From Planctomycetota bacterium (GTDB lineage Bacteria; Planctomycetota; J058): a DNA stretch of 59,847 bases. Positions within the stretch are counted from its first letter, which is position 1; every line of letters begins with the position of its first letter. The notes below the pieces were generated by a model, which ran no database searches, was not told the origin of the DNA, and was given only the letters and a program-made list of their open reading frames with translations. Where the stretch lies: contig JAMLIC010000055.1 of NCBI GenBank assembly GCA_023954375.1, positions 1-59,847 on the forward strand, given 5' to 3'. A program made the position numbers and the translations under genes. This document shows, in pieces, positions 50,223 through 57,309 of the stretch.

Positions 50223-51116
50223 TCAGCCCCAGAGGTCCAGCCGGAGCTCCGGCGCCAGCGCCGCCAGCCGCAGGTTCGGCTCGGCGTAGCGCGCGCGCAG
50301 GGCGTCGCGGGTCGACGGCGCGAGCGGCGCGCGCGCCGTCGAGAGGTTCAGGTGCATGAGCCGCTCGAGCAGCGAGCCCGGTCGGCCCTCGCGGCGGGTC
50401 ATGATCGCCTGGTCGAGGCGCGCGGGCGCCAGGCGGCGCAGGAGGCGCTGAACCGTGAGGCTCCGCACCTCGCAGGACGGGTAGTCGGACGTGCGCGCGA
50501 GGTCCACCTCGACCGTCGAGTCGACGCCGAGGAGCTCGAAGGCGCGGCGCAGGTGAGGGCGCGCGTCCTGCCGCAGCGCCTCCGACTGGAGGAGGAGGAG
50601 GCGCTCGCGGGGGAAGAGGGCGAGGTAGCGCTCGAGCTGCTCGGCGTAGAGCCCCTTGCGGAAGTAGGCGCGCGGGAGCACCTCGCGCCAGCGCGGCGAG
50701 GCGAGGTCGGCCGCCGTCCGCTCGTCCTCGCGGGCGAGGGCCGCCTCGAAGCACAACCACTCGAAGCCGGCCTGCGAGGTGAAGCGCCAGTTGGAGTGGG
50801 CTCGCTCGACCGGGTCGCGCAGGATGAAGATGATCCGGACCTCCGGGAGGGCGGCGCGGATCCGCGCGGGGGCGTCGGGGCTGAAGAGGTAGCGCCCGGA
50901 CTTCTCGCCCACGGCCGGCTGGCCCGCCCAGGCGTGGAAGTAGCGCCGCTCGTAGTGCTCCAGCCCTCGCGCGTGCTCCGCCGCCTTGGAGAAGAAGTTC
51001 GGCTCGGGTTGGAGGAAGGGGGGCAAGTAGATGGCGGGGTGCTGGCGCAGGCAGCTGAACAGGAAGTTCAACCCCGCCGGCTCGGTCCCGCCGATGAGGA
51101 AGTTCGGCAGCGGCAC
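50223..51116 (-). CDS. Sulfotransferase-fold protein with altered 5' loop, candidate phosphoramidate transferase
   Basis: This protein has 297 residues. The 3'-phosphate-binding region is intact (IIFILRDPVERAHSNW, R100 and S108), as in PAPS-dependent sulfotransferases. The 5'-phosphosulfate loop is not. Where sulfotransferases have K-x-G-T-T-S, this protein reads GTEPAGLNFL (P13, L16, N17), so the catalytic lysine and threonines are missing. QPEPNFFS is a normal-looking following segment. Given the adjacent pathway for a 3'-phospho-CDP-amidate donor, it may transfer the phosphoramidate group to a glycan. That is inference; an ordinary sulfotransferase with a divergent loop, or an inactive one, is possible. 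The start is GTG 51116. Confidence 0.7.
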   Translation of the reverse strand: MPLPNFLIGGTEPAGLNFLFSCLRQHPAIYLPPFLQPEPNFFSKAAEHARGLEHYERRYFHAWAGQPAVGEKSGRYLFSPDAPARIRAALPEVRIIFILRDPVERAHSNWRFTSQAGFEWLCFEAALAREDERTAADLASPRWREVLPRAYFRKGLYAEQLERYLALFPRERLLLLQSEALRQDARPHLRRAFELLGVDSTVEVDLARTSDYPSCEVRSLTVQRLLRRLAPARLDQAIMTRREGRPGSLLERLMHLNLSTARAPLAPSTRDALRARYAEPNLRLAALAPELRLDLWG

Positions 51117-51153
51117 GGGCGCGTATCATGCCACGCCTCAGGGAGGTGGCGAG

Positions 51154-52809
51154 ATGCAGCCCCGCGAGGCGTCGGCGACGGAGGACCGCTGGGCCGACCG
51201 GCACGACCCCCGCACGTGCGTCCTGCGCGACGTGACGCTCGGGCGCGACGTGCGCTTCTGGGGGTTCGTGAACCTCTACGGCTGCGCGATCGGCGACGAG
51301 ACGCGCATCGGCACCTTCGTCGAGGTGCAGAAGGGCGTCCGGATCGGGGCGCGCTGCAAGGTCTCCAGCCACTCGTTCATCTGCGAGGGGGTGACGATCG
51401 AGGACGACGTGTTCATCGGGCACGGCGTCATGTTCATCAACGACAAGCGCCCCAGGGCCGTGGCCGCCGGCGGGCGCCCGCAGACCGAGGCCGACTGGAC
51501 GTGCGTGCCTACCCACGTGGGCACGGGCGCGTCGATCGGGACGGGGGCGGTCGTCCTGTGCGGCGTGCGGATCGGCGCGGGCGCGATGGTCGGCGCGGGG
51601 GCGGTGGTCACGAAGGACGTGGCGCCCGGCGCGGTCGTGGCCGGCAACCCGGCGCGGCCGCTGCCGGCGCCGGACGGGGCGGTGAGCGCGCCAGGGGAGG
51701 CGACCGGGCCGGTGCCGCAGTTCGACCTGCGCCGGCAGGCGCAGGCGCTGCGCGCCGACCTGATGGCAGCGATCGAGCGCGTCGTGCTCGACGGCGCCTT
51801 CGCCCTCGGGCCCGCCGTGGAGGCGTTCGAGCGCGAGTTCGCCGCCCTGTGCGGCGCCCGGCACTGCGTGGGCGTCAACTCGGGCACGAGCGCCCTGCAC
51901 CTCGCCCTCCTGGCCCTCGGCGTGGGCGAGGGCGACGAGGTGATCACGACGTCCGCGACCTTCGTGGCCACGGCCTGGGCGATCAGCTACTGCGGCGCGC
52001 GGCCGGCGCTCGTGGACGTGGAGGAGGACACGCTCTGCCTCGACCCGGCGGCGGTCGAGCGGGCGATCACGCCGCGCACGAAGGCGGTCGTGGCGGTGCA
52101 CCTCTACGGCCACCCCGCCGACGCGGCCGCGCTGCGCGCGGTGTGCGACGCGCGCGGCCTGCCGCTGCTCGAGGACGCCGCCCAGGCCCACGGGGCGAGC
52201 GACCGGGGCCGGCCGGTCGGCGCGCTGGGGCGGGCCGCCTGCTTCAGCTTCTACCCGAGCAAGAACCTGGGCGCCTGCGGCGAGGGCGGCGCGATCGTCA
52301 CGAGCGACGACGCGCTGGCCGGGGCCGCGCGCGCGCTGCGCGACCACGGCCAGCGGGTGAAGGGGCGCCACGACCGGCTTGGCTTCAACTACCGGATGGA
52401 GGGGCTCCAGGGCGCCGCGCTCGGTGTCAAGCTGCGCCACCTGCCGCGCTGGAACCAGCGCCGGCGCGAGGTCGCCCGGCAGTACCTGGCCGGCCTGGCC
52501 GGGACCCCGGGGCTGCGGCTGCCGGTCGAGCGCGACGGGGTCGTGCACGCCTGGCACCAGTTCGTCGTCCGCCACGCGCGGCGCGACGCGCTCAGGGACG
52601 TTCTGCAGGCCCGCGGCGTGGGGACGGCGATCCACTACCCGACGCCGGTGCACCTTCAGCCCGCCTACGCGCACCTCGGGCTCGGCGAGGGGAGCCTGCC
52701 CGTGGCGGAGCGGGCCGCCCGCGAGGTGCTCAGCCTGCCCATGTTCCCGGAGCTGACCGCGGACGAGGTCGAGCGGGTGATCGCCGCGGTGAAGGACGCC
52801 TGCCGGTGA
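51154..52809 (+). CDS. Fusion: WbpD/WlbB-like hexapeptide acyltransferase plus DegT/DnrJ aminotransferase
   Basis: In this 551-residue protein, residues 1 to about 180 form a left-handed beta-helix of hexapeptide repeats (GDETRIGTFVEVQKGVRIGARC, VGTGASIGTGAVVLCGVRIGAGA), like the N-acetyltransferases of UDP-diacetamido-uronate synthesis. Residues ~190-551 are a PLP aminotransferase with GVNSGTSALHLAL, VHLYGHPADA and lysine K370 in FYPSKNLGACGEGG. Two successive steps of the WbpB-E-D type pathway are thus in one chain. The ATG 51154 has GGGAGGTGG upstream. It is divergent from the sulfotransferase-like gene and overlaps the next gene (GTGA). Confidence 0.85.
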   Translation: MQPREASATEDRWADRHDPRTCVLRDVTLGRDVRFWGFVNLYGCAIGDETRIGTFVEVQKGVRIGARCKVSSHSFICEGVTIEDDVFIGHGVMFINDKRPRAVAAGGRPQTEADWTCVPTHVGTGASIGTGAVVLCGVRIGAGAMVGAGAVVTKDVAPGAVVAGNPARPLPAPDGAVSAPGEATGPVPQFDLRRQAQALRADLMAAIERVVLDGAFALGPAVEAFEREFAALCGARHCVGVNSGTSALHLALLALGVGEGDEVITTSATFVATAWAISYCGARPALVDVEEDTLCLDPAAVERAITPRTKAVVAVHLYGHPADAAALRAVCDARGLPLLEDAAQAHGASDRGRPVGALGRAACFSFYPSKNLGACGEGGAIVTSDDALAGAARALRDHGQRVKGRHDRLGFNYRMEGLQGAALGVKLRHLPRWNQRRREVARQYLAGLAGTPGLRLPVERDGVVHAWHQFVVRHARRDALRDVLQARGVGTAIHYPTPVHLQPAYAHLGLGEGSLPVAERAAREVLSLPMFPELTADEVERVIAAVKDACR

Positions 52810-53810
52810 GCGGGCACGTCGTCGTCACCGGCGGGGCCGGGTTCATAGGTTCCTCGCTCTGCGCGCTGCTCGCGGCGCGCGGCGAGCGGGTCGTGGCCCT
52901 GGACGACCTCGCCACCGGCTCGCCGGCCAACCTCGAGGACGCCGCGGCCGAGGCCGGCGTCGCGCCGCCCGAGCTGGTCCGGGGCGACGTGCGCGACGAG
53001 GCGCTCCTGGCGCGGACCTTCGCCGGGGCGCGCGCCGTGTTCCACCTGGCCTGCCTGGGCGTGCGCCACTCGCTGCGCCAGCCGGTCGAGAACCACGACG
53101 TCAACGCCACGGGCACCCTGCGCGCCCTCGAGGCGGCGCGGCGCCGCGACGTGCCGCGCTTCGTGTGCGTGTCGACCTCCGAGGTCTACGGCACGGCCCG
53201 CCACGCGCCCATGACCGAGGACCACCCGACGCTGCCGCACACGGTCTACGGCGCGTCGAAGCTCGCCGGCGAGGGCTACGCGCGCGCCTACCACCTCACG
53301 TGGGGTTACCCGACGGTGGTGGTCCGGCCGTTCAACGCCTACGGCCCCCGCTCGCACCACGAGGGGGACTCGGGCGAGGTGATCCCCCGGTTCGTCCTGC
53401 GCGCGCTCGCCGGCCGGCCGCTGGTCGTCTTCGGGGACGGGGCGCAGACGCGCGACTTCACCTTCGTCGAGGACACGGCCCGCGGGATCCTCGAGGTCGG
53501 ACTGCACCCGGACGCCGCCGGCCAGACGGTGAACCTGGGCTCGGGCGCCGAGCTGACGATCAACGCGCTGGCCGACCTCGTGCGCGAGGTGACGGGCCGC
53601 GACGTGCCGGTCGAGCGCCAGGCGCCGCGGCCGGGCGACGTCCTGCGCCTCCTCGCCGACTCCGGCCGCGCGCGCGAGCGCTTCGGCTTCGCGCCGCGCG
53701 TCGGGCTGCGCGAGGGGCTCGAGCGCCTCGTCGCCTGGTACCGGCGCCAGGGGGTCGACCCGGCGGTCCTGCTCGCGCGCGAGGTCGTGCGCGCCTGGGA
53801 GGGGCCGTGA
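52806..53810 (+). CDS. NAD-dependent SDR epimerase/dehydratase
   Basis: This 334-residue extended SDR has the cofactor loop GGAGFIGS (G9-S16), catalytic Y148-x3-K152 (VYGASKLAGEGYA), VSTSEVYG and the RPFNAYGPR segment of nucleotide-sugar epimerases and 4,6-dehydratases. The exact sugar is unknown. The start is GTG 52806, overlapping the previous stop, and its own stop overlaps the next GTG, so all three plus-strand genes form one tight operon for a nucleotide amino sugar. Confidence 0.88.
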   Translation: MSGHVVVTGGAGFIGSSLCALLAARGERVVALDDLATGSPANLEDAAAEAGVAPPELVRGDVRDEALLARTFAGARAVFHLACLGVRHSLRQPVENHDVNATGTLRALEAARRRDVPRFVCVSTSEVYGTARHAPMTEDHPTLPHTVYGASKLAGEGYARAYHLTWGYPTVVVRPFNAYGPRSHHEGDSGEVIPRFVLRALAGRPLVVFGDGAQTRDFTFVEDTARGILEVGLHPDAAGQTVNLGSGAELTINALADLVREVTGRDVPVERQAPRPGDVLRLLADSGRARERFGFAPRVGLREGLERLVAWYRRQGVDPAVLLAREVVRAWEGP

Positions 53811-54958
53811 CGGGGCCGCTCCAGATCGCGCGCCCGGACCTGGGGCCCGAGGAGGCCGCCGCGGTCGCCCGCGTCCTGGGCACGGGCTGGGTCACGCAGG
53901 GCCCCGAGGTGGCGGCGTTCGAGCGCGAGCTGGCGGCCTTCGTCGGCGCGCCGGAGGCGGTGGCGACCTCGTCGTGCACGGCGGCCCTGCACCTGGCGCT
54001 CGTGGCGCTGGGCGTCGGCCCGGGCGACGAGGTGGTCTGCCCGAGCCACAGCTTCATCGCCACGGCGAACGCCGTGCGCCAGTGCGGCGCGACGCCCGTG
54101 TTCGCCGACGTCGACCTCGACACCTTCAACCTCGACCCCGCCGACGTCGCGCGGCGCCTCGGCCCGCGCACGCGGGCGCTCCTGGTCGTGCACCAGCTCG
54201 GGCTGCCGTGCGACCTCGAGGCGCTGCTCGCCCTGGCGCGCGCGCGCGGCCTGCCGGTGGTCGAGGACGCGGCCTGCGCGCTCGGCAGCGAGGTGCTCAC
54301 GGAGCGCGGATGGGAGCGGATCGGCCGCCCGCACGGCGACGTGGCCTGCTTCTCGTTCCACCCGCGCAAGCTCGTGACCACGGGCGACGGCGGGGCGGTC
54401 ACCACGCGCGACGCGGCGCTGGCCGCGCGCCTGCGCCGCATGCGCCAGCACGGGATGACCGTGACCGACGCGCAGCGCCACGCCAGCGGGGCGGTCGTGT
54501 TCGAGGCCTACGAGGCGCCCGGGTTCAACTACCGGCTCACCGACCTGCAGGCCGCCGTCGGCCGGGTGCAGCTGGGCCGGCTGCCGGCGGCGCTCGTCGC
54601 GCGCCGGGCCCTCGTGGACCGCTATCGCGAGCGCCTCGACGGCGCGCCGGAGGTCGTCGTGCCGGTCGAGCCGCCGCGGGCGCGGACGAACTGGCAGAGC
54701 TTCTGCGTGCGGCTCTCCGACCGCTGCGACCGCTCGCAGCGCGAGGTCATGGAGGCGCTGCTCGCCGCCGGGATCTCCACCCGGCGCGGCGTCATGTGCG
54801 CGCACCTCGAGCCGGCCTACGCGGACCAGGGGCCCTACGAGGGGCTCGCGCGCTCCGAGCAGGCGCGCGACCGAGGCCTCGTCCTGCCGCTCCACGGCGG
54901 GATGAGCGTCGACGACGTCGACCGCGTGTGCGCCGCGCTGCTGGCCGCGGCCCGCTGA
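53807..54958 (+). CDS. DegT/DnrJ/EryC1-type PLP aminotransferase
   Basis: This 383-residue protein has ATSSCTAALHLALVALGVGPGDEVVCPSHSF, VVEDAACALGSE and PLP lysine K188 in FHPRKLVTTGDGG. The GFNYRLTDLQAAVG block is typical of sugar aminotransferases. It acts on a keto-sugar nucleotide, probably one made by the SDR just upstream, although the second aminotransferase of the cluster has its own acyltransferase fused. It meets the oxidoreductase gene head-on, 3 nt apart. Confidence 0.9.
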   Translation: MTGPLQIARPDLGPEEAAAVARVLGTGWVTQGPEVAAFERELAAFVGAPEAVATSSCTAALHLALVALGVGPGDEVVCPSHSFIATANAVRQCGATPVFADVDLDTFNLDPADVARRLGPRTRALLVVHQLGLPCDLEALLALARARGLPVVEDAACALGSEVLTERGWERIGRPHGDVACFSFHPRKLVTTGDGGAVTTRDAALAARLRRMRQHGMTVTDAQRHASGAVVFEAYEAPGFNYRLTDLQAAVGRVQLGRLPAALVARRALVDRYRERLDGAPEVVVPVEPPRARTNWQSFCVRLSDRCDRSQREVMEALLAAGISTRRGVMCAHLEPAYADQGPYEGLARSEQARDRGLVLPLHGGMSVDDVDRVCAALLAAAR

Positions 54959-54961
54959 AGG

Positions 54962-55984
54962 TCAGTCCACCAGGTCGACCCGCTCGCCGCGCCGCTCGAG
55001 CGAGCGGCCGAGCGCCTCGAGGACCCGGACCACCTGCACGCCGAGCTCGCCGGGCGACGTGGGCGTCGCCCCGTCGCGGAGGCACGACACGATCTCGTCC
55101 ACCTCGACCGCCAGCGCCTCGCGCGTCGGGATGTGGGGGATGAGCACGTCGCCCAGGCGGTAGCCGACGAGGGCGCGGCGCTGCGCGTCCGCGTCGGCGA
55201 CCTCGATCCCGCGGTCGTAGATGCGCACCTTCTCGGTCGCCTCGAGGTCGTTGTAGAGGACCATGCGGCGGGTGCCGGCGACGATGACGTGGCGGACCTT
55301 GACCGGCGAGAGCCAGTTCACGTGCACGTTGGCCGTGAGCTGGTCGTCGAAGTCCAGGTGGAGCATGGCCACATCGGTCAGGCCGCTCGGCGTGTGCGAC
55401 GACCCGACGCACACGACCGAGCGCGGCGGGCGCCCGGTGAGCGCCAGCAGGATCGAGAGGTCGTGCGGCGCCAGGTCCCACACGACGTCGTGATCGGTCT
55501 GGAAGAGGCCGAGGTTGATGCGCACCCCGTCGATGTAGAGCAGCGCGCCCAGCTCGCCGCGGGCGACGAGGTCGCGCAGGTAGCGGACCTCGGGCGTGAA
55601 CAGGTAGGTGTGGTCGACGAACAGGCGGCGGTCGACGCGGCGGGCGAGGTCGACCAGCGCCTCCGCCTGGCCGGCGTCCGCCGTGAGCGGCTTCTCCACG
55701 AGGACGTGCTTGCCGGCCTCGAGCGCGCGGCGCGCGAGGTCGTAGTGGGTGGAGATCGGGGTGGCGATCGCCACGAGCTCGACCTGGCCGTCGCGGAGCG
55801 CGTCGTCGACCGAGGCCGAGACCCGCGCCTGCGGGAAGTCGCGCTCGGCCGCGCGGCGGCGGGCCGGGTCGAGGTCGCAGATCCAGGCGACCCGGGCCCG
55901 CGGGCAGCGGGCGAAGTTGCGCACGAGGTTCGGCCCCCAGTAGCCGAACCCCACCACGGCCACGCACACCGGCCCGTCGTCCAC
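54962..55984 (-). CDS. Gfo/Idh/MocA oxidoreductase (WbpB/WlbA-like candidate)
   Basis: This 340-residue protein has an N-terminal Rossmann loop GFGYWG (12-17), HVLVEKPL with the catalytic-type K98, and a C-terminal alpha/beta domain containing TDHDVVWDLAPHDLSILLAL. This arrangement is typical of UDP-sugar 3-dehydrogenases such as WbpB/WlbA. Together with the acyltransferase-aminotransferase fusion on the other strand it supplies the oxidation, amination and acetylation steps of a 2,3-diamino sugar pathway. The start is GTG 55984 with AGGGGGG just upstream. Confidence 0.85.
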   Translation of the reverse strand: MDDGPVCVAVVGFGYWGPNLVRNFARCPRARVAWICDLDPARRRAAERDFPQARVSASVDDALRDGQVELVAIATPISTHYDLARRALEAGKHVLVEKPLTADAGQAEALVDLARRVDRRLFVDHTYLFTPEVRYLRDLVARGELGALLYIDGVRINLGLFQTDHDVVWDLAPHDLSILLALTGRPPRSVVCVGSSHTPSGLTDVAMLHLDFDDQLTANVHVNWLSPVKVRHVIVAGTRRMVLYNDLEATEKVRIYDRGIEVADADAQRRALVGYRLGDVLIPHIPTREALAVEVDEIVSCLRDGATPTSPGELGVQVVRVLEALGRSLERRGERVDLVD

Positions 55985-56005
55985 GCGCCCCCCTGGCGAG
56001 CCCCG

Positions 56006-56011
56006 ATCCTA
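56006..56011 (-). promoter_or_regulatory. -10 candidate (TAGGAT) for the Gfo/Idh gene
   Basis: TAGGAT lies 21 nt before the GTG at 55984 on the minus strand, with the AGGGGGG ribosome site in between: a normal leadered arrangement. It lies in the 59-nt gap after the dioxygenase gene. Confidence 0.35.
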
Positions 56012-56043
56012 CCCACCGGCGGCGGGGCAGCCCCGGCTCACGG

Positions 56044-56940
56044 TCAGCGGAACAGGAGCGGGAGCGTGACCTCCGTCCGGCCGCGGGCGCCGGGGAAGCG
56101 CGCCGCGCGCGCGAGCGCCAGCGCCCGGCGGGTCACGTCCAGGGGCCGGCGGTCGGGCGCGGCCAGGTCGACGAGCGTGTCGGCCAGGACCGCCGCGCGG
56201 GTCAGGCCGCGCGGGTCGATCGTGAGCCGCAGGCTGAGGACCCCGTGGAGCGCGCGCCCGGCGAGCGCCTCGCCCAGGCGGCCGACGGCCTCGTCGAGCG
56301 GCCCCTCGACCGCGCGCGGGCGCAGGGACCCCTCGACGAACGGCCGCGGCTCCGTGAACCACCCGTGGATGACCAGGCGCCCCTCGCGCGGGTCCTGCGT
56401 GCCGGCGACGCGCGTCACGCCGTGCGGGAAGCGCGGGTCGAACACGACGAGGCGGTCGAAGCGCGACGGGATCCGGTCGACGAGGCCCCCCAGCTCGCGG
56501 TCGGGGCGGTCGGGGAAGGTCGGCCAGTAGCTGAGGACCTCCGGGCGAAGGAGCAGGGTCTCGCCGCCCGTGAAGCGCGGCCGCCCGGGCGGGGTGAGCG
56601 AGTAGACGAACGCCCAGGGCCCGTGCGGGACGTCGGAGTGCAGGTGCTGCTGGCAGCCCTCGACGTAGCACGAGAGCCAGGGCGGCGAGACGTCCCAGCA
56701 GCCCAGCGTGCGCCGGCCCCAGGTCACCAGCGCGCGGTGGAAGGCGGCGTACTGCCGGCGCGGGAAGTAGAGCCAGGCGGGGGTGCGCAGGAGCGTGTAC
56801 TGGTCGGGGACGTGCCACCAGTCCCACGCGAAGCGGTCGCCGCGCGTGGAGCGCGGGTCCGCGAAGCGCGCGTCGAACGTGCCGCGCAGGGCGCGGGCGG
56901 CGGGGTAGAAGCGGTCGACGACCAGGCGGAAGCGGGGCAT
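56044..56940 (-). CDS. 2-oxoglutarate/Fe(II) dioxygenase with a TonB/AgmX-like C-terminal domain
   Basis: In this 298-residue protein, residues 80-195 give the dioxygenase core: H101-S-D103 (HLHSDVPHG), FTGGETLLL, distal H173 (RFPHGVTRV) and an Arg in GRLVIHGWF. From about 225 the chain reads HGVLSLRLTIDPRGLTRAAVL and ends FPGARGRTEVTLPLLFR. This is the pattern of the small C-terminal domain of TonB/AgmX-like proteins. I know of no common protein joining the two. The ATG 56940 lies 8 nt from a TACACT box. The substrate is unknown. Confidence 0.75.
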   Translation of the reverse strand: MPRFRLVVDRFYPAARALRGTFDARFADPRSTRGDRFAWDWWHVPDQYTLLRTPAWLYFPRRQYAAFHRALVTWGRRTLGCWDVSPPWLSCYVEGCQQHLHSDVPHGPWAFVYSLTPPGRPRFTGGETLLLRPEVLSYWPTFPDRPDRELGGLVDRIPSRFDRLVVFDPRFPHGVTRVAGTQDPREGRLVIHGWFTEPRPFVEGSLRPRAVEGPLDEAVGRLGEALAGRALHGVLSLRLTIDPRGLTRAAVLADTLVDLAAPDRRPLDVTRRALALARAARFPGARGRTEVTLPLLFR

Positions 56941-57309
56941 CGAGGAGGAGTGTAGCGGGGACGGCCGCCCGGCGAGGGGCGCGCCTCGCGCCGCATGAGG
57001 GGCGCTCCTCGCGCCGCGCCCCCTGCCGGGCCGAGTCGGTAGGTCCCACGGCCGGGCGCGCGCCCCCGAGCGCCTGCGCGCCCGGCTCAGCCGCCGCCGG
57101 CGTCCTGGTCGAAGGTCGACGACGACCGCGCGTCCGACCTCGACGAACTCGGCCGACTCGCCCTCCCCCGCATGGCCACGGGTGGAACGCAGCGACGAGC
57201 GAGGCGAGGCCGCGGAGGCCGAGGCGAGGCGGGGGGGTCGTATCAGACGCCCTGATCCTAGACCCGCGCGCGCGCCGCATCGCCCGGCATCCGCGGCCGC
57301 AGCCGTCGA
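56941..57309. other. Gene-free interval with short repeats
   Basis: No gene is supported here. A 21-bp direct repeat beginning GAGGGGCGC is at 56974-56994 and 56997-57017 (one mismatch). Near 57110-57145 an inverted repeat pairs AGGTCG with CGACCT. At about 57196-57226 a GAGGCGAGGC-rich stretch resembles the reverse complement of the repeat region at the left end. A TACACT box (56949-56954, minus) lies 8 nt before the dioxygenase start. Confidence 0.5.
56949..56954 (-). promoter_or_regulatory. Leaderless-type -10 (TACACT) before the dioxygenase gene
   Basis: TACACT is followed by CCTCCTCG and the ATG at 56940 on the minus strand, with no Shine-Dalgarno sequence. It is the same hexamer and nearly the same spacing as before the gene at 8089. 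Confidence 0.4.

Noticed and set aside
49622..51116. Sulfate activation and ordinary sulfation operon (APS kinase plus sulfotransferase)
   Set aside because: No ATP sulfurylase is nearby, the kinase lacks the APS motif, the sulfotransferase lacks the phosphosulfate loop, and the next three genes fit a different pathway.
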